Assembly (NCBI RefSeq): GCF_000378305.1
Contig: NZ_KB899538.1
Span: forward strand, 620,001 to 684,000
DNA: 64,000 nucleotides
Reading direction: 5' to 3'
DNA from: Thioalkalivibrio sp. ALJ12
GTDB lineage: Bacteria; Pseudomonadota; Gammaproteobacteria; Ectothiorhodospirales; Ectothiorhodospiraceae
Shown here: positions 8,774 through 17,499 of the stretch, piece after piece
Position numbering within the stretch: position 1 is the first letter of the stretch
Layout: each line of letters begins with the position of its first letter
Notes under the pieces: generated by a model
Databases searched by the model: none
Seen by the model: the letters and a program-made list of their open reading frames with translations, nothing else
What the model was told of the DNA's origin: nothing
Program-made: the position numbers and the translations under genes

Positions 8774-11680
8774 ATGAGTGCCTTACCCGAGTTCGAGAAC
8801 CACAGCGAGCAGGAGATCAAGTACACCACCTGCTACATGTGTGCCTGCCGCTGCGGCATCAAGGTTACGGTCCAGAACAACAAGGTCCGTTATATCCAGG
8901 GCAACCGGCACCACCCGATCAACAAGGGTGTGCTGTGTGCCAAGGGCAACGCCGGCATCATGAAGCAACAGTCCCCGGCGCGCCTGCACCAGCCGATGCG
9001 CCGCAAGCCGGGTACCGAGCGCGGCGCCGGCGAGTTCGAGCCGATCTCCTGGGACGAGGCCCTGGACATGCTGTCCACGCGTCTGCAGAAGATCCGCGAG
9101 ACCGACCCGCGCAAGCTGGCGTTCTTTACCGGCCGCGACCAGATGCAGGCCCTGACCGGCCTGTGGGCGACCCAGTTCGGTACCTACAACTGGGCGGCCC
9201 ACGGCGGCTTCTGCTCGGTCAACATGGCCACCGGCGGCCTGTACACCACCGGTTTCGCGTTCTGGGAATTCGGCGACCCCGACTGGGACCGCACCAAGTA
9301 CCACATGCTCTGGGGCGTGGCGGAAGACCATGCCTCCAACCCGATCAAGATCGGGCTGGAGAAGCTCAAGCGCCGCGGCGGCAAGTTTGTCGCCATCAAC
9401 CCGGTGCGCACCGGCTACCAGGCGATCGCCGACGAGTGGGTGGGCATCAAGCCCGGTACCGACGGCCTGTTCGCGCTGTCGATGCTGCACGTGCTGCTGA
9501 AGAACGATCAGTTCGACTGGGATTTCCTGGTGCGCTACACCAACGCCACCCAGCTGGTCGTGCAGACCCCGGGGCAGAAGGGCGATGGCCTGATCCTGCG
9601 TGACGAGGCCGGCAACCCGCTGGTCTGGGAACTGGAGCAGGAAGCGTTCGTCGACGGCACCCAAGTCGATATCAAGCCGGCGCTGTTCGGCGAGTACACC
9701 GCGCCCGATGGCCGCCCGGTCAAGACCGTGATGACGCTGCTGGCCGAGCGCTATCTGTCGGAGGAGTATTCCCCGGAAAATACCGCCAAGATCACTGGCG
9801 TGCCGGCCGACCAGACCGAGCGTCTGGCGCTGGAGATGGCGCACGTCGCGTTCAAGGAGACGATCGAGCTCGACATCGAGTGGACCGACTCCTGGGGCCG
9901 CAAGCACGACAAGGTGTTCGGCCGTCCGGTCTCCATGCACGCGATGCGCGGCATCTCCGCGCACTCCAACGGCTTCCAGACCTGCCGCGCGATCCATCTG
10001 CTGCAGATCATGCTGGGCTCGGTGGACTGCCCTGGTGGTCACCTGGCCAAGCCGCCGTACCCCAAGCACGTCCCGCCGGGCATCAAGCCGGCCAAGGAAT
10101 GCGCGCCGAACACCCCGCTGAAGAGCCCGCCGCTCGGTTTCCCGACCGCGCCGGAGGACCTGGTCATCGATGACGACGGCAACCCGCTGCGCATCGACAA
10201 GGCCTTCTCTTGGGATGCCCCGATCTCCAACCATGGCCTGATGCACATGGTGGTGACCAACGCGGTCAACGGCGATCCCTACCCGATCGACACGCTGATC
10301 TTCTTCATGGCGAACATGTCCTGGAACTCCTCGATGAATACCGCCGAGGTGATGGACATGCTGCGGGCGAAGGACGACAGCGGCGAGTACAAGATCCCGT
10401 TCCTGGTGGTCGCGGACGCGTTCCACTCGGAGACGGTCAACTTTGCCGATCTGGTGCTCCCGGACACGACTTATCTGGAGCGTTACGACACGATCTCCAT
10501 GCTGGACCGCCCGATCTCCGAGCCGGCCGCGGCGGCGGACTCCATCCGCCACCCGATCCTCGAGGTCGACCGCGACGTGCGTCCCTGGCAGGAGGTCATG
10601 GTCGAGCTGGCCGGTCGTCTGAAGTTCCCGGCGTTCACCAACGACGACGGCAGCCGCAAGTTCGACGATTACAAGGACTTCATCGTCAACTTCGAGAAGG
10701 AGCCGGGGATCGGCTTTTTGTCCGGCTACCGCGGCAAGGACGGCAAGAGCCATCTGCGTGGCGAGCCGAACCCGAAGCAGTGGGAGGCGTACATCGAGAA
10801 CCAGGGGTTCTTCGTGCATCACCTGGCGCCGAACCAGCAGTTCTACCGCTACGCGAACAAGGAGTACTTGGAGCTGGCCAAGCACGCCGGCTGGGTGGGC
10901 AAGACCGATCCGATCACGATCGAGCTCTATTCCGAGACCCAGCAGCGCTTCAAGCTGGCCGGCCAGGGCCTGTATGACGGTCCGCAGCCGACCAAGCAGG
11001 AGCACAAGGATCGCCTGACCCAGTTCTTCGATCCGCTGCCGATCTGGCACAAGCCGCTGGAGCAGACCCGTATCGACGAGGACGAGTACCCGTTCTACGC
11101 GGTCAACCAGCGCCCGATGTTCATGTACCACTCCTGGGACTCGCAGAACGCCTGGCTGCGTCAGATCTGCGCCCAGAACTACCTGTACATGAACCGTGGC
11201 AAGGCCGAGTCCATGGGCATCGAGGACCTGTCCTGGGTGTGGATGGAATCGCACAACGGCAAGGTCCGTGTGCAGGTCAAGCTGATCGAGGGCTGCGAGC
11301 CGAGCACCGTCTGGACCTGGAACGCGATCGGCAAGCAGAAGGGCGCCTGGGGCCTGAAGCCGGACGCGAACGAGTCCAACAAGGGCTTCCTGATGAACCA
11401 CCTGATCAGCGAGCTGCTGCCGAAGAAGGGCGATCCGGTGGACAACATCACCAACTCCGACCCAGTAACCGGCCAGGCCGCGTGGTACGACCTGAAGGTC
11501 AAGATCACCCCGGCCGATCCGGAAGAGGCCAGCACCTGGCCCGACTTCGACACGGTCAAGCCGGCCCCCGGCATGTCCGAGGCCCCGGATCAGCTGCGCT
11601 ACGCCGCGCACAAGCCGGTGCACCTGAATCGTTCCATCCGTGACGTGCTGACCCGCGGCTCGCTGGACGAAGACCGCTAG
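8774..11680 (+). CDS. soeA: Molybdopterin oxidoreductase, SoeA-type sulfite dehydrogenase catalytic subunit
   Basis: A 968-aa catalytic subunit of the DMSO-reductase family. The N-terminal [4Fe-4S] motif is C20-x2-C23-x3-C27-x27-C55. There is no twin-arginine signal peptide, so the enzyme stays on the cytoplasmic side. C147 in HGGFCSVNM is the likely molybdenum ligand. The molybdopterin and dinucleotide-binding domains follow to the end. Length, missing Tat signal and the order catalytic subunit, four-cluster ferredoxin, DmsC-type anchor match SoeABC, which oxidizes sulfite to sulfate (or APS-independent equivalent) in the cytoplasm of purple and chemotrophic sulfur bacteria. A polysulfide- or thiosulfate-type reductase is the main alternative. 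The start is ATG at 8774. Confidence 0.85.
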   Translation: MSALPEFENHSEQEIKYTTCYMCACRCGIKVTVQNNKVRYIQGNRHHPINKGVLCAKGNAGIMKQQSPARLHQPMRRKPGTERGAGEFEPISWDEALDMLSTRLQKIRETDPRKLAFFTGRDQMQALTGLWATQFGTYNWAAHGGFCSVNMATGGLYTTGFAFWEFGDPDWDRTKYHMLWGVAEDHASNPIKIGLEKLKRRGGKFVAINPVRTGYQAIADEWVGIKPGTDGLFALSMLHVLLKNDQFDWDFLVRYTNATQLVVQTPGQKGDGLILRDEAGNPLVWELEQEAFVDGTQVDIKPALFGEYTAPDGRPVKTVMTLLAERYLSEEYSPENTAKITGVPADQTERLALEMAHVAFKETIELDIEWTDSWGRKHDKVFGRPVSMHAMRGISAHSNGFQTCRAIHLLQIMLGSVDCPGGHLAKPPYPKHVPPGIKPAKECAPNTPLKSPPLGFPTAPEDLVIDDDGNPLRIDKAFSWDAPISNHGLMHMVVTNAVNGDPYPIDTLIFFMANMSWNSSMNTAEVMDMLRAKDDSGEYKIPFLVVADAFHSETVNFADLVLPDTTYLERYDTISMLDRPISEPAAAADSIRHPILEVDRDVRPWQEVMVELAGRLKFPAFTNDDGSRKFDDYKDFIVNFEKEPGIGFLSGYRGKDGKSHLRGEPNPKQWEAYIENQGFFVHHLAPNQQFYRYANKEYLELAKHAGWVGKTDPITIELYSETQQRFKLAGQGLYDGPQPTKQEHKDRLTQFFDPLPIWHKPLEQTRIDEDEYPFYAVNQRPMFMYHSWDSQNAWLRQICAQNYLYMNRGKAESMGIEDLSWVWMESHNGKVRVQVKLIEGCEPSTVWTWNAIGKQKGAWGLKPDANESNKGFLMNHLISELLPKKGDPVDNITNSDPVTGQAAWYDLKVKITPADPEEASTWPDFDTVKPAPGMSEAPDQLRYAAHKPVHLNRSIRDVLTRGSLDEDR

Positions 11681-11747
11681 GCATCACGGATCCGGGCCAT
11701 GCCGCCGGCCCCGGCCGGCGGCCCGAGGAAATTTGAGGAGTAGTTGT

Positions 11748-12443
11748 ATGCGACTTGGACTCGTAATCGACATGGACACCTGCGTGGGCTGTCACGCCTG
11801 TGCGGTGGCCTGCAAGCAGTGGAACACCAGCGGCACCACCGGTGCGCTGACCGACTATCGCCCGTACGGCGAGGACCCGAGCGGCGTCTGGTTCAACCGC
11901 GTGCGCCACTACGAGGTCGGGGACTACCCCAACAACAAGACCGTCAACATCCCGATGTCCTGCATGCACTGCCAGCATGCCGACTGCGTGAATGTCTGCC
12001 CGACCGGCGCTTCCTACAAGCGTCCGGAAGACGGCATCGTGCTGGTCGACCAGGACAAGTGCATGGGCTGTAACTACTGTGCCTGGGCCTGCCCCTACGG
12101 TGCGCGCGAGCTGGACCGCGAAGACGGCGTGATGAAGAAGTGCACGCTGTGCGTGGACCGCATCTACGACGAGGCCCTGCCGCCGGAAGAACGCCAGCCG
12201 GCCTGCGTGATCACCTGCCCGGCCCATGCCCGGTTCTTCGGTGACTTCGACGACGACAACTCCGAGGTCAGCCGCCTGGTGCGCGAGCGTGGCGGCGTGA
12301 AGCAGATGCCGGAGCTGGGCTACAAGCCGGTCAACACCTATCTGCCCCCGCGTATCACCCGTCCCATCCCCATCGACGACGTGCGGGCCAACCGTCTGGT
12401 CAGCTCGGTGAAGGACTGGGTCAACAAGATGGTCGCGCGCTAG
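11748..12443 (+). CDS. soeB: Iron-sulfur electron-transfer subunit SoeB
   Basis: A 231-aa ferredoxin-like subunit with four [4Fe-4S] cysteine groups: CVGCHACAVAC, CMHCQHADCVNVC, CMGCNYCAWAC and the split CTLC...CVITC. It resembles DmsB/PsrB and would pass electrons between SoeA and the membrane quinone site of SoeC. No export signal is present, matching the cytoplasmic SoeA. The start is ATG at 11748 behind GAGGAG; the frame opens at TTG 11733, but that would bury the ribosome binding site. It lies 67 bases after soeA and 25 before soeC. Confidence 0.88.
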   Translation: MRLGLVIDMDTCVGCHACAVACKQWNTSGTTGALTDYRPYGEDPSGVWFNRVRHYEVGDYPNNKTVNIPMSCMHCQHADCVNVCPTGASYKRPEDGIVLVDQDKCMGCNYCAWACPYGARELDREDGVMKKCTLCVDRIYDEALPPEERQPACVITCPAHARFFGDFDDDNSEVSRLVRERGGVKQMPELGYKPVNTYLPPRITRPIPIDDVRANRLVSSVKDWVNKMVAR

Positions 12444-12468
12444 GCGCGGCCCGATCGGGAGAATTCAT

Positions 12469-13518
12469 ATGCATCCGGCATTTTCCGTCATCCTGTTTAC
12501 CGTCATCTCCGGTGCGGGCTACGGCCTGTTCATCCTGCTGGCGGCCTTCCACCTCGCGGGCATCGGTCCGGCCATGAGCCACGGCGAGCTGCTGGCACAC
12601 GGCGCGGTCTCGCTGGGGATGATCACCCTGGGGCTGATGCTCTCCACCGGCCACCTGGCGAACAAGAAGAACGCCTGGCGCTCGTTTATGCGCTTCAAGA
12701 CCTCCTGGCTGTCGCGCGAGGCCGTGTTCGCGGTGCTGTTCTATCCCTTCGCCGGGATCTATGGCCTGGGCGTCCTGCTGCAGGGCGCGGCCATCGGGCC
12801 GTTGCCGGCGCTGGCCGGCGTGATCGCCGCCGTGCTGGCCGTGATCACCCTGTTCTCCACGGGGATGATCTACGGTTGTCTGAAGACCATCCGCCAGTGG
12901 AACACCGCGCTGACCCCGGCCAACTACATCATGCTGGGCATCGCGACCGGCACCACGCTGTTTGCCGCCATTGCCACCGTGTTCGGCAATGCCACGGCGA
13001 TGCATGCGGGTGTCGCGATGGTCGCGCTGGTTGCTGCCGCCGTGCTGAAGGCGATCTACTACTTCTGGATCTCGCGCGTGAATGGCCCGACGATCAATAC
13101 CGCCACCACCTTCAACCGTGCGACCGTGCGCCTGCTGGATACCGGCCACACCGCCGGCACCTTCCTGACCGACGAGTTCGGCTACGACCCGCGCAAGGAC
13201 ACCATCGACAACGTGAAGATGGGCGTCTTCCTGCTCGGCTTTGTGGCCCCAGTCCTGGTGTTCGCGTCGATCCTGTCAGGCGCCCCGGCCGGCATCGCCT
13301 GGCTGGCCGCTGTCTCGAGCCTGATCGGTATCGGCATGGAGCGGTGGCTGTTCTTCGCCGAGGCCAAGCACGTCGTGCGCCTGTACCACGGTGCCCAGAC
13401 CTGCACCAACTCCCTGGCCGAGCCCGCTCGCGGCCGTACCTCGGTCGCGCCGGTCACGGACCCGACCGACGCGCGCCGCTGGGAGCTGGGGGATACCCCC
13501 GGGGGCTCCGGCTCCTGA
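12469..13518 (+). CDS. soeC: DmsC/NrfD-like membrane anchor SoeC
   Basis: A 349-aa integral membrane protein with about eight hydrophobic helices beginning right at the N-terminus (FSVILFTVISGAGYGLFILL). It resembles the DmsC branch of anchors, which bind quinone and dock the iron-sulfur subunit. A cytoplasmic stretch after helix 6 (TFLTDEFGYDPRKDTIDN) is typical of the DmsC family. The start is ATG at 12469 with GGGAG upstream. It is the last gene of the soe operon, and a strong terminator follows 80 bases on. Confidence 0.87.
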   Translation: MHPAFSVILFTVISGAGYGLFILLAAFHLAGIGPAMSHGELLAHGAVSLGMITLGLMLSTGHLANKKNAWRSFMRFKTSWLSREAVFAVLFYPFAGIYGLGVLLQGAAIGPLPALAGVIAAVLAVITLFSTGMIYGCLKTIRQWNTALTPANYIMLGIATGTTLFAAIATVFGNATAMHAGVAMVALVAAAVLKAIYYFWISRVNGPTINTATTFNRATVRLLDTGHTAGTFLTDEFGYDPRKDTIDNVKMGVFLLGFVAPVLVFASILSGAPAGIAWLAAVSSLIGIGMERWLFFAEAKHVVRLYHGAQTCTNSLAEPARGRTSVAPVTDPTDARRWELGDTPGGSGS

Positions 13519-13596
13519 TGTCAGCCGGCCTTCGGCGGTTGCCGGGCGCAGTTGCCGGGTGACCACCGAGGGGGGGCTCGTCAGGGAATACCCAAC

Positions 13597-13628
13597 TAAA
13601 ACGGGCCAGCATGCTGGCCCGTTTTTTT
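13597..13628 (+). terminator. Intrinsic terminator of soeABC
   Basis: The palindrome GGGCCAGCATGCTGGCCC, extended by ACG/CGT, is followed by seven T. It closes the soe operon; the flanking AAAA lets it also act on the opposing small gene. Confidence 0.92.
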
Positions 13629-13654
13629 ATGGTGCCTGGTTTCCCCAAGGCGGG

Positions 13655-13789
13655 TTATTTCGCCTTGTCGTCCTCGTGCATGCCATGAAGGATGAAGTAG
13701 CCGACGTACACGAAGAACGCCACGATGCCCACCAGGGTCAGGATCGTCAGGATCCCGATGGGCGATTGAAACATGATTTCAGTCAACAT
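13655..13789 (-). CDS. 44-aa single-helix membrane protein behind an FNR box
   Basis: ATG at 13789 opens a 44-codon frame ending at TAA 13655-13657, preceded by GGGAG. The peptide starts MLTEIMFQSPIGILTIL, continues with one long hydrophobic helix (residues 10-34, with FFVYVGYFIL) and ends in a charged tail HEDDKAK. The FQSPIGIL start followed by one helix resembles DUF3149-type mini-proteins (from memory). Its leader carries a perfect TTGAT-N4-ATCAA site 58 bases upstream, the same sequence as the one before ccoN, so co-regulation with the high-affinity oxidase at low oxygen is likely. It might be a small oxidase subunit or assembly factor; the function is unproven. Confidence 0.75.
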   Translation of the reverse strand: MLTEIMFQSPIGILTILTLVGIVAFFVYVGYFILHGMHEDDKAK

Positions 13790-13847
13790 CACGCACTCCC
13801 GGTTGCAGTGGTCACCTTCAAGCTAGCGCTGCTGCCGGGGCTTCGAT

Positions 13848-13861
13848 TTGATCTGGATCAA
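13848..13861 (-). promoter_or_regulatory. FNR/Anr box upstream of the 44-aa protein
   Basis: A perfect TTGAT-N4-ATCAA palindrome. Read on the minus strand it is TTGATCCAGATCAA, letter for letter the box in front of ccoN. Its centre lies about 65 bases before the start codon, a usable position for an activated promoter. Confidence 0.85.
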
Positions 13862-13942
13862 GGGAGTGGCGGCATTTGCCGGTCAGGATGCCGGATCGCC
13901 GCGCTGGCCGGGCCAGGGCATGTTGGAAGCGGAACTGATGTT

Positions 13943-14385
13943 GCGCCCGAGAGGGTGAGCCGGGGTTTCGCGAAGCACGGCTTCGCGCCGGCGAACGCCC
14001 CGAGGCTGTCGCCGAGGGGGTGACTTGCGATGCCGTGCCGCTGCGCAGGCCTTGATTCGACGGGGGCGCGGCGTTGGGCTCGGGGGTGTTCAGGCGGCGC
14101 GCCCGAGAGGATGGCTTCGCCGCCTTTGGCGGCTCGGTCCTTCGGACCGGTGCAGCCGTTGGCTGCACCGCGATGTCGGCCCGCTTCGCGGGCCTCGATT
14201 CGAACGGGAGGTTCGCGGGGTTGGCTCCGAGGGCGTTTAAACGTCGCGCCCGAGAGGATGGCTGCGCGACCTGCGGTCGCTTGGCCCTTCGGGCCGGCAC
14301 CGCCTGCGGCGGTACCGCGCGTCGGCCCGCTGCGCGGGCCTCGGCTCGAACGGAGGTTCTCATCGGGCCCTCGGGGCACACCCCC
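13943..14385 (-). repeat. Three tandem ~150-bp units carrying the 3' end of tRNA-Arg
   Basis: Three units downstream of the tRNA gene each contain a copy of the tRNA 3' end. On the plus strand GCGCCCGAGAGG occurs at 13943, 14099 and 14246, and in the tRNA itself at 14431. The middle copy matches 17 bases (GGCGCGCCCGAGAGGAT), including the CC of the CCA end. Spacings are 156, 147 and 185 bases. Between the copies lie chains of GC-rich hairpins with TTC(G) loops, for example GGTCC-TTC-GGACC, GGCCC-TTC-GGGCC and CCCGC-TTC-GCGGG, plus GGTGCAGCC-GTT-GGCTGCACC. The layout recalls the tandem tyrT repeats of E. coli, which also carry a tRNA 3' end. No credible protein gene lies here. Confidence 0.8.
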
Positions 14386-14424
14386 ATAAAGAAGAAGGGC
14401 CCGCTAGGGGCCCTTCTTCTTTAT
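14386..14424. terminator. Terminator of tRNA-Arg
   Basis: A perfect 17-bp inverted repeat (ATAAAGAAGAAGGGCCC at 14386-14402 and its complement at 14408-14424) with a five-base loop, starting 3 bases after the encoded CCA on the tRNA strand. The A/T ends make it work in both directions. Confidence 0.88.
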
Positions 14425-14426
14425 GA

Positions 14427-14503
<77 letters not shown>

Positions 14504-14693
14504 AAGACGAGTAATGATACGGGGCGCTGAGCGGATCCGTCCAGCGCATTTTTGACTGCCCTACTGGGTTTGTGGTCTCGAGAGGGACGATGCCCTATAC
14601 TCGGCGCCCGATTTGCGCGCCTGGCGCGTGGGAATACTTGGGCTAGGAACCATTACGGCCGCGCGCGGCCCGCACCTTTCGGAGGGAGAGCAA

Positions 14694-15557
14694 GTGGCGA
14701 ATCAACCGATCAAGATGGACACCGGTAACAAGGTGTTGATGTTCATCGCATCCGTGGCGCTGCTCGCCACTGTGATCTACCTGTTGATCCAGTTGGCGAA
14801 CTTCATGGGAGGGCTCCAGCTAGGCGAGCCCAGTGAGGCCGAGCGCGATCGGATCGTCGAACGCATCCAGCCGATCGGTCGCGTGGCCTCCGGTCCGGTC
14901 GATATGGAGGAAGAGACCGCCGACCTGAGTCCGGGTGACATCTACAGCAATGTCTGTGCGGCCTGTCACGACACCGGGGCCTCCGATGCCCCGATCAAGG
15001 GCGACTCCGACGCCTGGGCCGCCCGCCTCGACGAGCGCAGCCTGGACGAGGTGTTCGACAACTCCATCAACGGCATAGGTGCGATGCCGGCTCGCGGCGG
15101 TGATTCCAGCCTGAGTGACGAGGAAGTGAAGCTGGTGGTGGTCTACATGCTGGACGAAGCCGGTATTGATCACGGCTGGGAGCCCGAAGACGCCAACGGC
15201 GATGAGAACGGCAATGGTGACGAAAACGGTAACGGCGAGGCCGTGACCGAAGATGACGATGCCGCTGTCGAGGACGACGAAGCACTGGAAGGGATTGCCC
15301 TGGATACCGGTGACGTGAGTCGTGGCGAGTCCCTGTACAGCACCTGCATCGCTTGCCATGGTGCCCAGGGTCAGGGTTCCCCCGCGTTCCCGAAGATTGC
15401 CGGCCAGACCGCCGAGTACACCGCCGACAAGCTCGTGCGCTACCGTGCCGGCGAGACCGTGGGTGACCGCACGGCCCTGATGGCGCCGAATGCGGCCCGC
15501 CTGTCGGACCAGGACATTGCCGACCTGGCGGTGTACGTCGCGACCTTCGAAGACTGA
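14694..15557 (+). CDS. Membrane-anchored dihaem cytochrome c (c5-like)
   Basis: A 287-aa protein with an N-terminal uncleaved helix (about residues 12-40, VLMFIASVALLATVIYLL) and two class I cytochrome c domains. Haem motifs are C88-x2-CH (CAACH) and C218-x2-CH (CIACH); the latter domain is cytochrome c5-like (GSPAFPKIAGQ). A low-complexity, acidic D/E/N/G linker (DENGNGDENGNG) joins the domains, in keeping with a salt-adapted periplasm. It probably carries electrons to the cbb3 oxidase or a similar acceptor. The start is GTG at 14694 behind GGAGGGAG; the frame opens upstream at 14613 without a ribosome binding site. A -10-like TATACT lies at 14596. Confidence 0.88.
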   Translation: MANQPIKMDTGNKVLMFIASVALLATVIYLLIQLANFMGGLQLGEPSEAERDRIVERIQPIGRVASGPVDMEEETADLSPGDIYSNVCAACHDTGASDAPIKGDSDAWAARLDERSLDEVFDNSINGIGAMPARGGDSSLSDEEVKLVVVYMLDEAGIDHGWEPEDANGDENGNGDENGNGEAVTEDDDAAVEDDEALEGIALDTGDVSRGESLYSTCIACHGAQGQGSPAFPKIAGQTAEYTADKLVRYRAGETVGDRTALMAPNAARLSDQDIADLAVYVATFED

Positions 15558-15576
15558 TCGGTTTCGATCCGATCTC

Positions 15577-15613
15577 AAGGCCCGCGTCGGCAGCTGCCGT
15601 GCGGGCCTTTTCT
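15577..15613. terminator. Terminator between cytochrome c and comM
   Basis: AAGGCCCGC and GCGGGCCTT arms enclose a GC-rich inner palindrome (CGGCAGCTGCCG) and are followed by TTTC. It lies between two converging genes and can serve both. Confidence 0.85.
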
Positions 15614-15621
15614 TTGCCTGG

Positions 15622-17127
15622 TTACTGGGTGCGCCAGTGATCCAGCGCGCGATAGCTGAGCGCCTCGGTCAGGTGACCGGTCGTGATCGGGTCGCTGGGT
15701 TCGAGGTCGGCGATCGTCCGCGCGAGGCGCAGGATGCGGTGGTAGGCGCGTGCCGACAGGCGAAAGCGCTCCGCAGCGCGGTCCAGCAGGGCGCGATCAC
15801 CTGCCTCCAGGGTGGCGTGCTGGTCCAGCATCTGGCCCGCCAGTTCGCGATTGAGGGAGCCCTGGCGTTGCCGCTGGCGTTCCTGCGCCAGGGCGACGCG
15901 TTGCGCGACGGTCCTGGAGTCTTCGCCGGGTTCGCCATGCGAGGCCAGTTCGGGCGGCGGGATGCGCGGGACCTCGATCGCCAGGTCGATGCGGTCCAGT
16001 AGTGGCGCGGACAGGCGTCGCCGGTGGCGCGCCATCTGTTCCGGGGAGCACTGGCAGCGCGCCCCGAGGTCGCAGTCGAAGCCCTGTGGACAGGGGTTCA
16101 TCGCCGCTACCAGCTGGAACCGGGCGGGAAACTCGGCCTGCCGGGCGGCTCGGGCGATATGAATCGTCCCGGTCTCAAGCGGCTCGCGCAGGACATCGAG
16201 CACACTGCGCTGGAATTCGGTCAGCTCGTCCAGAAACAGCACGCCGTGATGCGCCAGCGAGATCTCGCCCGGGCGTGGTGTGGAGCCACCACCGACCAGT
16301 GCGACCCCCGAGGCCGTGTGGTGGGGCGAGCGGAACGGTCGGGCGCGCCAGTCGCGCTGCAGGTGGCCGGTGTCGCGCAGACTGTGGATCGCGGCGGTCT
16401 CCAGTGCTTCCGCCTCGGACATCGGTGGCAGGATGCCCGGTATGCGTGCGGCCAGCATGGACTTGCCGCTGCCGGGCGGGCCGACCATTAACAGGTGGTG
16501 GCCACCCGCGGCCGCGATCTCCAGTGCGCGACGTGCCTGGTGCTGACCGCGCACATCGGCCAGGTCGGGGTAGCGATCCGGTTCCGCTTCGACGGGTCGG
16601 CCCTCGTCCAGCTCCCCTTGACCCTGCAGCCCGGCGCAGACCGCGATCAGGTGGTCGGCGGTGCGCACCCGCGCGGCGCTGGCTAGTGCCGCCTCGGCCC
16701 CGTCCTCGGGGTTCACGATCAGCTCGCGCGCCTCATTAGCGGCTGCCAGTGCGGCGGCCAGCGTCCCGCCGACCGGCCGCAGGGTCCCGTCCAGTCCCAG
16801 TTCGCCCAGAAACTCGCGCCCTTCGAGGGCGCTGCCCGGGATCTGCTGGCTGGCAGCGAGGATGCCCAATGCGATGCCGAGGTCGAAACGCCCGCCGTCC
16901 TTCGGCAGGTCGGCCGGGGCCAGGTTGACCGTGATGCGGCGGCGGGGAAAGTCGAAGCCGCTGGTCTGGATGGCCGCGCGGACGCGGTCGCGGCTCTCAC
17001 GCACGGCCGCCTCCGGCAGGCCGACAATCTGGAATGACGGCAGGCCGTTGGCCAGGTGAGTCTCGATGGTGACCAGCGGTGCCTGGATTCCGGCGACCGC
17101 ACGGGCATGGCTGATGGCAATGGGCAT
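15622..17127 (-). CDS. comM: YifB/ComM family Mg-chelatase-like AAA+ ATPase
   Basis: A 501-aa cytoplasmic AAA+ helicase that in naturally transformable bacteria extends strand exchange during recombination. An N-terminal Lon-like fold (residues 1-170) precedes the ATPase with Walker A GPPGSGKS at 216-223. A Cys-rich insert (NPCPQGFDCDLGARCQC) and a C-terminal Mg-chelatase-like domain with the sensor stretch PLLDRIDL follow. The length is normal and all motifs are intact. The start is ATG at 17127 behind GGAGGG. It follows ubiK on the same strand, 59 bases away. Confidence 0.94.
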   Translation of the reverse strand: MPIAISHARAVAGIQAPLVTIETHLANGLPSFQIVGLPEAAVRESRDRVRAAIQTSGFDFPRRRITVNLAPADLPKDGGRFDLGIALGILAASQQIPGSALEGREFLGELGLDGTLRPVGGTLAAALAAANEARELIVNPEDGAEAALASAARVRTADHLIAVCAGLQGQGELDEGRPVEAEPDRYPDLADVRGQHQARRALEIAAAGGHHLLMVGPPGSGKSMLAARIPGILPPMSEAEALETAAIHSLRDTGHLQRDWRARPFRSPHHTASGVALVGGGSTPRPGEISLAHHGVLFLDELTEFQRSVLDVLREPLETGTIHIARAARQAEFPARFQLVAAMNPCPQGFDCDLGARCQCSPEQMARHRRRLSAPLLDRIDLAIEVPRIPPPELASHGEPGEDSRTVAQRVALAQERQRQRQGSLNRELAGQMLDQHATLEAGDRALLDRAAERFRLSARAYHRILRLARTIADLEPSDPITTGHLTEALSYRALDHWRTQ

Positions 17128-17186
17128 CCTTGCCCTCCCTGTTGCGGGTCCGGGCCTCCGTGCCCGGTGGTTCTATGGGGAGTGTG

Positions 17187-17441
17187 TTACTCCGCGGTCT
17201 TGCGTTCGGCCTCGAGGGCCTCCACGCGGGCTTCCAGCTCGGCCAGGCGTTCGCGGGTGCGTTCCAGCAGCGCAACCTGGACGTCGAAGTCCTCGCGGGT
17301 GACCAGGTCCATGCGCTCGAAGCCGTGCTGCAGCGACGAGCGGACCTGACGCTGGACATCCTCCTGCATGTGGCGCACCGACTCCGGCAGGCTCTCGGTG
17401 ATCCGGCGCGCGAGATCGTCAAAGCGTTTGGGGTCGATCAT
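17187..17441 (-). CDS. ubiK: Ubiquinone biosynthesis accessory factor UbiK (BMFP protein)
   Basis: An 84-aa protein with the BMFP layout: an amphipathic N-terminal segment (DPKRFDDLARRITESLP) and a C-terminal coiled coil (LLERTRERLAELEARVEALE). In E. coli UbiK works with UbiJ in aerobic ubiquinone synthesis, probably linking the Ubi complex to lipids. The C-terminal coil forms trimers in homologues. ATG at 17441, with AAGAGA upstream. Confidence 0.92.
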   Translation of the reverse strand: MIDPKRFDDLARRITESLPESVRHMQEDVQRQVRSSLQHGFERMDLVTREDFDVQVALLERTRERLAELEARVEALEAERKTAE

Positions 17442-17499
17442 GGGCCGTTCTCTTCTTTTGATTCGAGGATGTATTCAGTGTAGCGCGTCGCGCGGATCG

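Noticed and set aside
8783-11623. 946-codon open frame antisense to soeA
   Set aside because: It mirrors soeA exactly; the product has no motif and is a by-product of GC-rich codon use.
13818-14387. Overlapping frames of 173 and 189 codons over the tRNA-derived repeats
   Set aside because: The coding look comes from repeated hairpins; the proteins are Pro/Arg/Gly-rich with no ribosome binding site.
15195-15245. Short tandem repeat that could suggest a CRISPR or minisatellite
   Set aside because: It encodes the DENGNG linker of the dihaem cytochrome and has no spacer structure.
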